From positions 372,001 through 436,000 of the forward strand of contig OZ237746.1 of the NCBI GenBank assembly GCA_965178125.1: DNA of 64,000 nucleotides, written 5' to 3'. A model generated the notes under the pieces. It ran no database searches, was not told where the DNA came from, and saw only the letters and a program-made list of their open reading frames with translations. Of this stretch, positions 45,201-57,989 are shown piece after piece (the stretch's first letter is position 1; each line of letters starts with the position of its first letter). Source of the stretch: Bilabrum cf. latius (taxonomy: Eukaryota; Bigyra: Bicosoecida; Bigyra; Bicosoecida). The position numbers and the translations under genes are program-made.

Positions 45201-48200
45201 CTGCCTCCAGAGTGACAGAGTCATCGGTGAGAGCGTTGACGCTGGAGCGATCAGCAGTTAGGTACCCTGCAAAAGGCGGTTGGTTGGTCAGGAACTGCAC
45301 AGACGCGGTGGCTGTACCAACTTGCGCCGACCCCCGAAACACAGTGACATCCACCTGCACCACGTACAGCGAGGCGGGGGCAAGGGCGAAGCTCGGAATG
45401 ATCGCCACCCTGTCACGATCAGTACCGGCGAACTCTGCGACGGAGCTTTCACCATCCTCGGAAAACAGTGCCCAACGGAACGAAAACGACAGCGACGGCG
45501 ACACGCCCCTCCCGTTGCGATCGGAAACCCGTGCTGGCAGCACCAGCCGGTTGTTTGTGTTGAGCTTTCCTTGCCGAACCAAGCTGACTGGAAGCTCCAC
45601 CTGAACCGCGTAATCCCCGGGTACTTCAATGGATCGCAGCAGAGCGTACGCGGACGACTGCACCTGCTGAGCAGGATAGCTGGCGTCCACGGACGCACCG
45701 GGATTTCGTGACATTGTAAATCGGAACTGGAAATCCTGCCCCGCGGCCAGGGCTCCCGCCGGTAGCTCGAGCACCGGCCCGCTTCCGGTGGTGCCGGCCA
45801 AGTCTCCACGCAGGCCAGGCGGCAGCGACACAATCGGAAGCGCAGCGTTTGAGGTCAGGTCCAGAGGCAGCCCAGTGTTAGAGTCGATGCAATCGGACGA
45901 AATCGACTCGAAGACGTCCTCTGGGCTGCTGGTGGTGGCCAAACCGCTCGTGTTGCGGCAGCTCCACTCGAAACCGAGCGGCCTGCCGGACAAATCTAGA
46001 TCTGCTGAGCTCAACGCCGACAGTTTTATTTCGTTTGACTGCACTATTCGTCGCCGGTTGTTGGAAATAGTCGCGATCAAGCCAATCGGCTGTACCACAA
46101 CATCTACCGATGCAACTGAGCTGCCAAGGACAGGCCCATTGGCGGACTGCTGTCCCACGGAAGCTTCAAACGTGTACGTGAACCCAGCCCGAAGCATGCC
46201 GGCAGGTATCCGAAGGAGGTATCCGTTCGTGCGCGTCAGCACCGCCAGTTCAGAGTCAGTCGGTAAGCTGGGCAGTGCCAACCCGCTAGCATCCGTCGTG
46301 ACCGCCGTCGCCCTCCAAGTTACGGTGGTTTGCTGCACGCGCCCAGCTCCGCAGGAAGAAGCTCTCACACGCACCCGTAGACTGGTGATGCTTCGCTGAC
46401 TGGTCACCACGCGGGATCCACCGGTGATTTCTACTTTAGGCACGGGCTGGGCGCTCCTGGTCAGGGTGATACGGGTGCGAGACACGGCCGTGCTGAGGAA
46501 ATTTGCCACTGCAAGCTCTACCACTGCGCTACCTCCGATTGGGGGCAAGTCAGCAGGCAGCACAAGGTCGCTAGAGGTCGTGCTGACGCTAGCAAACGAA
46601 GATTGTGCTGCCGCGATCTGGGTGCTTGTGATGGGGGTGGCATTGACGCTGACGAGCGCCCACGAGAATGAGAGTCCACGGCCCAACCCACCCTGCGAGC
46701 CGGACCCGCTCAGCCTGCCTACGTCGCACGGTCCGAGCACCTTGGGGCCTGCGATCACGGCGCGCAGCTCAACAGAAGACCCAGTCGGCGGCTTTACCAC
46801 TGTGCACGAGAGCGAGTTGGACAGAAGAGCATTCTGGCTGGTCCGAATCGACCCAGATTTCAGCACGAGCTCATAGGCCTGCCTCGGGTCTGTGGTGAAT
46901 GGGCGGCACGTAGACCCCGGGACCGCTGGAAACTCCGGCACAAGCGTGGCACCGGGACCTAACTGCATCACCAGCCTCCTGCGTGAATGGAAGGAGCACC
47001 AGGCCGTGGTGGTGCGTGTCCCCGTCTTGACTCGGGAGAGCTGGTTTGTGACTGCCTCGCTGAACAGCTGCAAACAGGGTCCTTCCGATCGGCTTTGACC
47101 GGACGCAGAGGTCCAAAGCCTGGTATACACGTCGGAACTGAAGACGATTTCGATCTGAGCGCCGGAGCCGTCCAACCTGGCGGTGAGGATCGCTGGGGCG
47201 GCAGTGCGGTCCTGCACGACGGAAGACGCCGGTGAGATGACGACGATCTCTCCCGAGGATCCGGTGGTGGCGCCGGTCAGATCACCCGCAGTGGTCTCAA
47301 ACTCGAACCCGACCGGGGCCTCGCGCCCGTTGACACCGTGGACCAGCAGCTTAGAGGGGGAGAGCCAGGCGCACATGGCTGATCCGGTCTGAGCGATAAT
47401 GAGCTGACGGCTGCGCGTCGCCGGGTTGTGACCGAACGCATCCAGCGTGTCTGTTGACAGCATGTCGACATCGGAGCAGTCGAATCCATTGTCCTCGATC
47501 GCCTCCACAAGACTGCTCCCGGTTGCAGTGCTGAGCGATGAAGGCAAGCCTCTTGTGACAGCAAGTCCCGCCATGTTGGTCTCTTTCTCGAATGTGACCA
47601 GCGTCACCCGAGCGGTCTCGATCTTCTTCACGCTTGCGATCCGCGGTGGTCCCACCACGGACACCGCGCCCGTGGTGATGTCGGCACCTTGGTGCAGAGC
47701 GAAGATCGGCACGGTTGTTGCAATGGCCTTCCTGAGGGAGTTGCTGGATGCACCGAGAGTCTGGACGTTGACCGAGTCGTACTCCGGGTCGGCGCTGGAC
47801 AGATTGAAGCGGAACCTGTCCCGAATGGCCCTGGTGGTGGCCAAACTGCCCGGGTTGGTGGACAGAGTCAGGACCACGGGATCTCTCCACTGGTCTGGCG
47901 CGACAACAACCGGCAGCAGCGGGTCTGTTTCCAATGCCAGGCCGGCCGGAATCGAAGCGTTCACCGTCACGTTGTTCTCTGGCTTAGAGAGAAACTCGAG
48001 GGACAGAGACAGGGTCTGCTCGGGCAGGCCACCGGGGCCAGGGGAGGGTGACATGACCACCCCAAATCCAGGAGTTACCTTGACCCCTAGCTTGTCTCCT
48101 TCGGTGATCCGAATGCCCAACCACGTGTCGAGAACCCCCGAAGTGTACAGGCTGTCAGTGGAATTGGACACATCGATCTGAGCCACCATCGCTAGGTTGA

Positions 48201-51200
48201 CCCTGGGGTTGATGGGTCGCACGATCCCGTCACGCTTCATGAGCACTTCGTATCGCTACTCCTCGTCCCAGTTGAACGCATTGAATGACATCGTGCTGGG
48301 GATCGGCACGAAGGAAACGCTGCCAGTCATGCCGACTACTCTCGCGCTGTTGTAAGCGAATAGCCGCACTGTGACGTTTCCGCTTGGCTTGGTAGACAAT
48401 CGCACAGACCCAGTCACTGTGCTTCCTTCGACGTAGAATCCGACGTTCTCAAGCTGTGGAAAGTACGACCCCGGGCCGGACGTCGATACCGTGCGGTCCA
48501 CAGGGCCGATCGTCTTCCTGCCCTCAAGCTTCAGCACGATATCAGGCCGGTCATCTTCGTCTACCAGCAGCCGCACAGTTGTGGTGGACACCTGCTTCGG
48601 CCGTCCGGTGCCGCCTTGCTGGTATAGAGAGAAGGAAATCGCGAGGCCGCTGCATACGGTCGAGTTCAGGCTCTCGTCGTCCAGGTCAGACACGGCGCCG
48701 TCATCCTCTAGCTGCACCTCGAACAAGAACTCGGACGTGTTTGACCAGGTCTGCATGGCGACGGACCCGAGCTGCGCGCCTCCAGAAGCCACGTCAGCAA
48801 GGGTCATACCTCGGAGCGCGATAGGCTGCAAAATTCTGCCGGCGCATCTGCCAGAGACCAGGCCAGAGCCGCCTAGGTCGGCAGCTGCTGCGTTCAAAGC
48901 AGATACTTCGTCGATCTGGATGGACAATGGAAGCCGCGGGCGGCTGGCAGAGTTGATGCCGGCGGCGAACTTGGATCCTTCCGTCGTTCGCAAGATGGAC
49001 ACTACGTCGAGAAATGGCTGCGCCGCGCCTTGCGACCTCGTGGAACGCTCGTCGTTGATTCCGATCAATAAGTCGGGCTGCTCTCCATTCTCCACGCCAT
49101 CGTCACCATCCTCCGACATCACCGCAAGCCTACGCTTGTCCCCAATCTACCCTAAATCATCATCCTCGCTAGATGCGCCTCCTCCACCGATGGCTGTGAG
49201 GCCGCTACGAGGCGAGATCTCGACGAACTAATCGTCGTTGTCAACCACGAAGAACTGGTACACGGGCGGCTAAGCAAACTACACTGCTGCCTTTTCGGCA
49301 GCAGTGAACGTTCGTGAATCCCTCAGGTTGGCCCGGCCTCCGTTCGCCGCACCCCGGACGAAGGAAGCGTCGAATACGGGAGAGAAGAGGGCCCCCACGC
49401 TGCTGTTCCCCATGCGAGACTCGACAGAGTTGGTCTGCTGAACAGGGTCGGTGAGCGTCTGCAGCACGCCCATGCCATCGAACGCCATCGCCACGACCTC
49501 TCGAGGGAACACCGTGGGCTGAAGCAGGACACTCGCCTGGGTGCTGTGCTGTTCCCCACCGATCGGCGGTACAGGCAGCGGCCCGTCGATCAGCCCGGCA
49601 GCCCCGCTCCTCATGCCCGCATACCTCTGATCGCGGGTGTAAGTGACCTCCATCGCGATGCTGAAGAGGGCGACCTCTTCGGCCACGTCATCGTCTGGGA
49701 CCACGATCGACACCACGGCTGCGTCGATCCAACGGTTCTTGTAGAAAGACACAGCAGTCACAGAGTCCGCTGGAAAATTCATTGGGGTGCCTCCGGGCTG
49801 GAATCGAGCGGTGGAAGCCAGCCCCTCCGCGGTTGTATCCTCACCGTCGCCCTAATTGGGCAACTAGGGGAAGTCGACGGGCGGCAGCCGCAGACCGTGA
49901 TAGGCGTATGCCTTGCTGCCAGCCCCCTCGGTCCGAGTTGTGGCCTCAATGGAGATAGCCACCTTGTTCGGGTTGGATTCATCCTATGGACTGGGGCACT
50001 GCTCTGGTTTGACCACTGGTGAAAGCAGCCTTACCAGCACAGTAGTATCAAACGAACCCTCTAGCAGCACGCCAGCGACTCCAATCCCGCCCAGCGGCTG
50101 CAGCAGCTCCCGACTGAACAACGGCGCGCTGCCGGCGATGGGGCCTTGCACTGAGCCGTAGCGGTCAAACACGAGGCCGTTGTCATACTGTACCATTGGA
50201 ACGATGTCTGCAGTCAGATTGAATCGAGCCTCGTTCAGCAGAGTCAGCACGTCTCTGTTGGGGTCTGCTGCTTCAATGGGGGAAGTATTAACGCCCTGCT
50301 CTACGAGGATACCCGCAGGGTCGACGACCGTCACAACAACATCAGCATCCACCGTGCTTGTCGGCACGCTGACAACAGGAGCGCCATTTTCTGACTGAGG
50401 GTCCACGAAAGCAGAAAGTCGCCTCTGGCTGAGCTCCTGCAGCACATAGTACCCGTAGCTGATGGTACCAGCACCATACTCCATCCCATTGTCCAGCTGG
50501 TGATATAGCGCGAAAATCTCCGCGCCGTTCTCCCTCAAGTAGTCGCCTGCAGGGGTGATCCTCACCTCCTTGTACTGGTTCCAGTCTTTGGGAGTGAATG
50601 GGATGAGCACCTGGCCCTCCTCATGGCTCGACGTGTAGTTGACTTCGACTTCGATGCAGGCATCGTTCGCGGCAACGTAGCACGCCTTGAAGTCCGCGTT
50701 GAACCCTTCCAGTGGAAACGAAAAAGAGCCGTTGAAGTGTGAGGCCACGTCGATAGAGCCCTGCGGCGGATTCTTCGGCGGGAGAGAGCGTGAGGTCTTG
50801 CCCACTCGCAGCGGGAGCGTGGCAACCACCTTGACGAAGATAATCGTCTGCGGCTATGCCGTCAACCGCACGCGGTAGCTTGCGGGGGAACAAGGCGGTT
50901 GAGCTGTCGATGACTCGAACACGGGGTAGGCCAGTGCAGGCCCCGACGGGTTCTCGGCTGCCTCAAGCTGCTGCTTGAGATGGGATGCAGCCATGAGAGA
51001 AGTACCGGTGGAAGGCTCAAGCACCACCACCGACTCATAGTTGTAGTTGTCAGCACTCCACGGCGCCGTATCGCTGAGGATCTCGGTGGCCTTTCTAGTC
51101 GCTCGGATGCTAGGCTCGCTGGACTGGGTGCCGTCCCACGCGTAAGACAGCTCCGATCGCCCGGCTCCTCGGTTGGCAGCTGCGGTGCAGTCGCACGGTG

Positions 51201-54200
51201 CCCACTGCTAGGACTCGGCGAGATTGGCTGACCCCGCAGCAAACTCCACGCCAGCGACATCGTCCTCGAGCACCCGCACGAAGATTCGAGGCTGCGGTGT
51301 GTTCGTCCAGGCGACCACACCCGCATCAACCGTGACGTCCACGATGTACGTGCGTTCGACCATGCCGTCTATCTCGTTGTCGATCGGGTTGATGATCCAC
51401 GTGAAATCCGATTGCGAAAGGGAGTAGGTTGCAGACACGCTCGTGCTGCTGAAAGCCCCTCCCGGTGCCGTGATCAGCAAGCCAGGCACAGCTTCGTGTG
51501 ACTGGTACCCTGCGTTCTGGTGCACTGTAAGCGTGACGGTTATCGGCTCCAGCAGCGCAGTGGGCAGACCTAGATCGATACGGACCTCGGTGCCGAGGCC
51601 CGCAGCAGCCAGTGCTGCCCCTTTCTTGCCGTTGATTCCCTCGGCTAGCACGATCGAGTGGGTCTCGTTGTTCGCTGACACATTGAGCACCGACACGGGC
51701 GCGATACCAGACAAGCTCAGTGTGTGCCCCGTGCCCGTCCTTCTCTTGGGCAGCCCAGAGAAGGACAGCGAAGCCTGTTCGGGGATGAGAGATTCGATGC
51801 CATCGCCCCTGTCGTCGTCCCTGGACCCGCCATCTCCGCTACCGCCAGTGTCGCTCTCAATGAAGACCCTGACACGATTTGTGTCGTTCTAATAGATGAA
51901 GAACACTTCATCCGTTCCTCGCCCCGCGATACCCTGGGTCACGAGAGGTTGCCACGCGTACGTGTGCTCCACAGCGCTCACGTTCCAAGCATCACCAAAC
52001 AGAACGGTGCTAATTGAGCCTACGTTTGCAACGCTGTCAGGGTTCACAGCGTTGGTGTCTACGACCAGGAGGTCAAACCCTCCGGTAAGGTCGCTCCTGT
52101 AGGTCCCCAGCACAAAGGAACCGAAGCTGATAGAGCCGGGCAGCTCTGGTCGGATGACGTGCCAGCCCTCGAGGGTGTAGGGATTGCCTGACTGCACCCG
52201 AAGCAGCACCACGGTCCCACCGCATGTGTTCTCCGAGCCCGCGACGCCGCTGCGGGGGGCCCCCACAGCCAGGGTGATGGCGTTAGTGCCGGGTAGCCTG
52301 CCTGGGACGAAGTCGAACGACTCGCCAAACCCCGTGTCAGTGGTGTCTACAGCGGTGGTGAAGGCCGAGCTGGTCAACGCCCCACCCACGAACACCAAAT
52401 TGGTGACACTGGGCCCAGTGGCCTACATCATGTATAGCTCCAAGTCCTCGCCGGAAAAGTCCTTCTTGGTGTACGCAAACACCGCTTGGTCCGTGTCCCG
52501 GGGACAGTCTGGACACTCCTTGATGTCTACCCCGAACGCGTCCGAGACAGAGAAGGCTCCGTTCACGTCGATAGACTGGTACAGCGCCGCAGAAATCACC
52601 TTTTGCTGCTGGCGGTCCCATCGCAGGAAATACATCCCGCCGGGCGCCATCGACTGCCTCCCGACAGCCATAGAGACAAAGTCGTTCGATCGGTTGAACA
52701 CCACCACGGACTCTCCAAACCCCTCGCTTGAGCTCAGGGTCTGTTCCCCAAGCGCGGCACTGCCACTTGACAGCACGATCGAGCTCTCGGTGATCATGTT
52801 GCCGCTGCCGTCGATCCCCTGCAGAACGACCGCGCCCCGACCCTAAGGCCCAAAGGTCGGCACACCGAACACCAGATCCAGCGAACCTTCCGCCCGCATG
52901 GGAGCGACAGAGAAGGACTTCCCACGATCGGCAAAGTCGGCTTTCCCGGCGAAGAAAGTAGAGTCGATCGTCCCGATCCTGGGGTTGGACAGCCCCTGAA
53001 TCCCGTTGGAGGTCTTGATGGTCGCAGAGTCGGCAATCCCCAGCCTGGGACACACCTCGCTGTAGGGCCTGGGAGCTGCCTGAATACCCAGGAACAGCCC
53101 AGACCCTGCCTCAGGGATGCCGTTAAACGATTGAAATGGCAGTCCAAGGAAGAGATACACCGCGTCGTTGGCTGACTGCGGTCCCAGTACGGCCGCAGAG
53201 CTGCCGAACCCGTCCCCTGCTCCGACCCCGGCAGCGGTCCAGTTGACCGCGGCAGTGTCGGGCTTGTCGGGCGAGTAGTAGGTCCTCGCCTCCTCGACCA
53301 GCTCTTCGGAGATTGTGACGAGCGTGAATCCACCGTCGCTGGTCAGGCTCGGGCCCCTTCCGCTGCCCACGATGAGGTCGGTTCCCCCTTTCCTGTCGAT
53401 GTTCCCTGGAGAAGCCAGCGACAGCCCGAAGTGAACCCTTCCCGACGTGCTTCCGAAGAGCTTTGTGACACTTCTGTCCATGGCCAGGTGTCCAGTGGCA
53501 TTGATCGTCACGATGAACACGGTCCCATCCGCCAGTGCGCCGCACTGGGGGCACCCGATGGCGAGGAGAGCGCCGGCCATGCCGTCTGGCAGGCCCAGAG
53601 ACGCCAGCGACTCCCCGATCGAGTCGCCCACCGGCAGAGCAAGGCCCATATCGATCGAGTCGAACCTCTGAGGGGATGGTCCATGGGCCCCGTTGAGGCC
53701 CATGAAAAGCACGTGCACCGCACCCGTGTTCAAAGGGACACCCACGCCGGCAGGGTCGTACCCCGGAGAGCCGACTGCGATGTCCGTGATGCCGTCGCCG
53801 TTCAGGTCGCCGATGGCCGCGACGGACGCACCGAAACGGTCGCCGTGCAAAAGCTGCGAGATCAAGTAAGTAATGCGCATGATGCATGGTATAGGTCGGC
53901 ACATGTCGCAAGATGCGACCAATCATGGGAACGAGGACAGTTCGTGGAAACCAACTCAGTTGTGCTCACCGAAGCCGATACGTTCTTGTCTCCATACATC
54001 TGGCTGTTCAATACATCACAACTGCCATTCATTGTGATCGCGTGGACGGCGCCGGTGAAGGTATTGCTGCCGGTCTCTATCGGCTCCAACGGAGCTCCAA
54101 CGACCACAACGGGAACCTCGCCCTCATTGCCAATGGTCACGCCGTATACGTTAGCTACCGCGAAACCAAATTCAGAAGAAGTGCTTGAGTCTATTTCAAT

Positions 54201-54485
54201 GTCCGAACCACTCTTGAAGCACGGCTCTCCTAGGACGCTACTATTGTCTCCGCCCAATGAGTTCATGAAGATGCCCGGACCATCGGGCGCCCCGACGATC
54301 AAATAAGAGAAATGACCATTTCGCCAACGGCCTGCCGTTACACTTTGGCCGTACTTAGCCGAAGTCTCCAAGGGTGGGGCTTGGTCGGGATGAGCCAACG
54401 GAACGACGGCTGTCGCAGAGCCAGCCGCCTGAGCCGATACTTCGCAAAGATATGCCACAACGAGCACACAAACCAAGCAAATCAT
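39235..54485 (-). CDS. Giant polycystin/REJ-type receptor with FG-GAP propeller
   Basis: Exon 1 54485-53970 (172 codons) ends at GTGAGC; intron 53969-53854; exon 2 53853-39235 is 14,619 bases in one frame to TGA. 5,044 codons with about 28 in-frame TAGs and no TAA or TGA. Order: signal peptide (MICLVCVLVVAYLCEVSAQA); integrin-alpha-like FG-GAP repeats to ~residue 650 (FGASVAAIGDLNGDGITDIA); Calx-beta-like domains (~1300-2000); REJ-like region (~2040-3170); EGF-like Cys cluster (~3190-3240); GPS/GAIN-type cleavage region ending CASTHLTDF (~3700); membrane segment (~3733); long cytoplasmic loop; then several more membrane segments from ~4026 to ~4910. It resembles polycystin-1/REJ proteins but has no visible PLAT domain or C-terminal channel module. 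A role in surface or flagellar sensing is inference. Confidence 0.8.
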
Positions 54486-54831
54486 GATTTGTTCTTCAGA
54501 ATTATTACGAATGCACGGAAATTACTGCTTCCAATCAGTGATAGACCCAACGTCGTTGAGGAAAGTTGGTCCGTGGCCGGCAGCCTTTCGATTCCTCCAA
54601 AGGTGGATATCTCAGGCAATATTCTAACAAGAACCGGCAGTTCTATGTCGTGGAATCAAAATAAGCTAGTCGCCCGATGCAGTTATCAGCAATATATTTG
54701 TTGAGGTGGGTACTGCGCGAGACAAGAGAAACTGCAGCCGTTTTCGCGCCGCGCAATTCTTGCGGAACCAATGGTCGCGAGCCGTGGTCGCGTTTCTTTC
54801 GCATCTGCTATTCTTCAACGTACGAAAAACA
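54486..54831. other. Intergenic region upstream of the giant receptor
   Basis: 346 bases between the receptor start (minus) and the 3' end of the phosphatase gene (minus). It should hold the receptor promoter. It has AT-rich patches (ATTATTACGAATGC and AGCAATATATTTG) and no coding frame of note. Confidence 0.45.
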
Positions 54832-56618
54832 TCAACGCTTGTGGGCATCTCTTATGATGCCCACCACACTCTCTGACACGGCAAGGCCGGCCGCCAGTGC
54901 CACTGAGTCCTCTGAACCAACGTCAGGCAGGGACCAGCGAATAGCACCGCTAGCACGGCTTGCTACCCCTCCGCTTCCGTCCTTCGTAGTTCCCCCCGTC
55001 GACACACGATCCCCTACAAACTGGTCCTTTCTACCGGAGGGTCCCATCACCAGCTCACCCGCCATCGCGCCTCCTGAAAGCGCCCGCTCGCAGTCCATGT
55101 GCGAGACGGCCATCCGTGCAACGACAGCATCTGCAGTCGCTCGCCACTCCACCGGTGGATACGGCACCCACGCCGGATCAATTGGGATACTAGCGCCAGT
55201 GAATGCCTCTGGTGCGCCGTCCACTCCCGGCTCTGCTCGCTCTCTTGAAGCACTTGCTCCGTGCTCGCCCGCACCGGCTCGCTCCAGCTGCCCGCGCAAG
55301 TGCTTCAGCAGGGAATCAGGCATCCGCGGGGCATCCAGCTCGGCGTATGGAAGCGACATCTCAGTAATATCAGCACTCTTGCCTGTGTCTGGTCCTGGCT
55401 CTGATGAGCTGAACACTCCTGCACCCCCTGCGACAGGTGCGTTGTCCGCCCCGGCCCCGGCCCCGGCCCCGGCCCCGACAGGTTTCTTCGATGCTGTCTC
55501 GCTATCCCTCAACTTGATCTGACCCCCTGCCACTTTCCCTGCTTCTTCCTATTGATATACCTTTAAACCAGCCCCAGCCCCAGCCCCAGCCCCAGCCCCA
55601 GCCCCAGCCCCAGCTCCGCTCTCTCGAAGGGCAGTCGCCATGGACAGGTCCGGCTTGCGGGGCACGCTGATCCTGGGGGGGCAGTGCAGCCTAGTCGCTG
55701 GCACGGACACAAGCCGCCAGTCAGGAAGCATGAGGCCGGTCAGTGCGTTGCCGTAGCAGCATCCCGTGTCGAGTCCGAGGCACCTGGGGTGTATCTGCAG
55801 CTTCTGCTTTGCGTCGTGCCCGAAGACCACTATGCCTGGGCCCCACCATGCTCGCCCCCACAGGGACATGCCGTCCTTGCCGTCAACCCCCTGCTCCTTT
55901 GCGACCAAGTCGGAAGTACTTGCCTCGGAGGATGCCTCCTTTGGAAGCGTGACGAATCGCATGTGTGTGAGGTCACGCTCGGTCATACCATCGGGCGAGT
56001 GGCCGGGCAGCACCCCGGCATGAGCGAGCAGGACCGAGTGGGGCACTTGCTCGCCGTGGTCGTGATCAAACACAACCTCAGCCCACAGGGGGAGCCCTTT
56101 CACCCACTCGTATTCAGCTTCCGTCATCTGCAGCGCCACATTCGCGTGCTCCTTGCGATACCTAACTTCGTCCTCTGCGTTTGCCATGTCTTCGACAGCA
56201 ACACCACGCGTTCTGCAGCGTTGGATTCGCTCGTACTGACGAACCAGCTCCAGCTCATGGTTTCCTTTGATGCAAAGTGCAAAGTTTTCTCGCACAAAGC
56301 GAAGCACACCGATGCTTTGCGGCCCTTTGGCGACCAAATCACCCACAGACACGAGTTCCAGCTTGGCCTGCGGTGCGGCCGATTCACCTTTCGTGCTTCT
56401 CGTCGAGCCAATCCTCTAACATGCACGAACGAGTCCTCCTGCGACACATGCCCCGGGAACAGGTGGAATCAAGCAGCTTGCGACACAGCTTAAGGTGGCC
56501 ACAACAATTCTCGACCGTGGTTGCACTCACTCAGCTCATCCAAACAGCCATGGACATCGCCAACAATAATACATCGCCTAGTATGCAAGCGAGAGCCAAC
56601 CCTGCCCAGTCGGCGCAT
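54832..56618 (-). CDS. ApaH-like metallophosphatase (PPP family, ALPH)
   Basis: Exon 1 56618-56531 ends at GTGAGT; intron 56530-56439 ends in TGTCGCAG; exon 2 56438-54832 ends in TGA. 564 residues. All PPP-type metal-binding motifs are present: GDVHGC (residues 20-25), GDLVAKGP (62-69), GNHELE (88-93), LLAHAGV and VFGHDAK. The spacing and the GDxxxKGP form fit ApaH-like phosphatases. Bacterial ApaH hydrolyses diadenosine tetraphosphate, and the trypanosome ALPH1 is an mRNA decapping enzyme, so the substrate here is open. TAG at codon 37 lies between the first two motifs (LVRAC-TAG-RIGS); the second, at 55549-55551, joins a C-terminal extension of ~235 residues. A Gly-Ala run encoded by hexanucleotide repeats precedes the extension. 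Confidence 0.88.
55449..55478 (-). repeat. GGGGCC-type hexanucleotide repeat encoding Gly-Ala
   Basis: Repeated CCCCGG units on the plus strand, about five copies, encode (Gly-Ala)n on the minus strand in the phosphatase tail. The G-rich strand could form a G-quadruplex (inference). Confidence 0.8.
55569..55615 (-). repeat. GGGGCT hexanucleotide repeat encoding Gly-Ala
   Basis: About seven to eight CAGCCC units on the plus strand (GGGCTG on the minus) encode a second (Gly-Ala)n run, just before the second in-frame TAG of the phosphatase gene. Confidence 0.85.
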
Positions 56619-56800
56619 CAGGGAATTGTCTCAGGCAGGCACCTAATCACTGCCAGTGGTGACGGCTGCCTCTAGCCGTGACGATGATTCGATCCACTTG
56701 TCGCACCTGATTCAGAACGGCCCGGAATACTCAGTGGCGCTGCTTTCGAGAAATAATCATTAGATCATTGCGGCGTGCATACCTGCGAGTCGCGACTCGA
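56619..56800. promoter_or_regulatory. Divergent promoter region, phosphatase / endonuclease III
   Basis: 182 bases between the divergent ATGs of the ApaH-like gene and the NTH1 gene. No core motif recognised. Confidence 0.35.
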
Positions 56801-57937
56801 ATGCAAGCGGAAGCAGATGCGCTGATTGGCTTCAGGTACTCTACTGCAACTACCGGAGCTCCGCGGTCAGATACCGCTGCGGTGGCAGTCGGGGCGAAAA
56901 GAAAGCGCGATGCGACTCAAATCAATGCTGAATCTATTTCTGCGACCTCGGTGTCGGTTGGTGTTCGAGCCGCAGCTCGCTCCACGTCACCTGCATCGCC
57001 GGCCAAAAAGGCAAGATCAAGCTCTAGTAGGAAGTCCCCGTCGAAGTCTCCGAAGAAATCAAAAGGTAGCAAGTCGCCAATGAAGCCCATTGATCCTCCC
57101 ACAGATTGGCGAGATGTGTACGGCATTATCAAGGAGATGCGATCCAACCGAGATGCGCCAGTGGACACGATGGGATGCGAAAGCCTCGCTGATACCAAGG
57201 CAGACCCGAAAACGCAGAGGTTTTAGACGCTGGTTTCACTTATGCTCAGCTCCCAGACGAAAGACGAGATAAACTACGCTGCGATGCAGCGATTGCGAGC
57301 CTACGGCTTGTCTGCCAAGACGATGGCCGAGGCCGACACCGCCACCATCGAAAAGCTGATATATCCCGTGGGTTTCTACCGCAACAAGGCAAAATTCATC
57401 AAAGCAGCCGCGGCCCAGCTTCTGGCAGACCTGGACGGAGACATCCCGCGCACCGTGGAGGGCCTGTGCAAGCTCAAAGGGGTGGGCCCCAAGATGGCCT
57501 ACATCACCATGTCGGCGGCGTGGGGGGACCCCGTGGGAATCGGGGTGGACGTTCACGTGCATCGCATTGCAAACAGGCTGCGGTGGGTGAAGACCAACAC
57601 TCCCGAGGAGACCAGGTTGGCGCTTGAGGGCTTTGTTCCCCGGAGCCAGTGGGCGGAGATCAACATCTTGCTCGTGGGCTTCGGACAGACGGTCTGCCTC
57701 CCCCGGGCACCGCTCTGCGGGGAATGCGCCGCCAGGTCACGTTGTCCCGAAGGCAAGAAGTTCAAGGGTGAAATCAGTGTTACGAGTGCGCGCGGGTTGC
57801 TGATGGCCACAGCTGCTTCCTCCTCAAGTGGTACCGCAGCTAGTGACGGAGCTGGGGCTGCAACCGGCGGTGCCAGCGCCAGCACGGACGTAGAAGAGGG
57901 CGGCATTGGGGTGCATCGCACTGTGATGCTATCGGCT

Positions 57938-57989
<52 letters not shown>

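Noticed and set aside
39235-54485. Treating the fragments of the receptor as many small genes or pseudogene pieces
   Set aside because: All fragments share one frame over 14.6 kb, only TAG separates them, and domains span the TAGs. Pseudogenes would show frameshifts, TAA and TGA.
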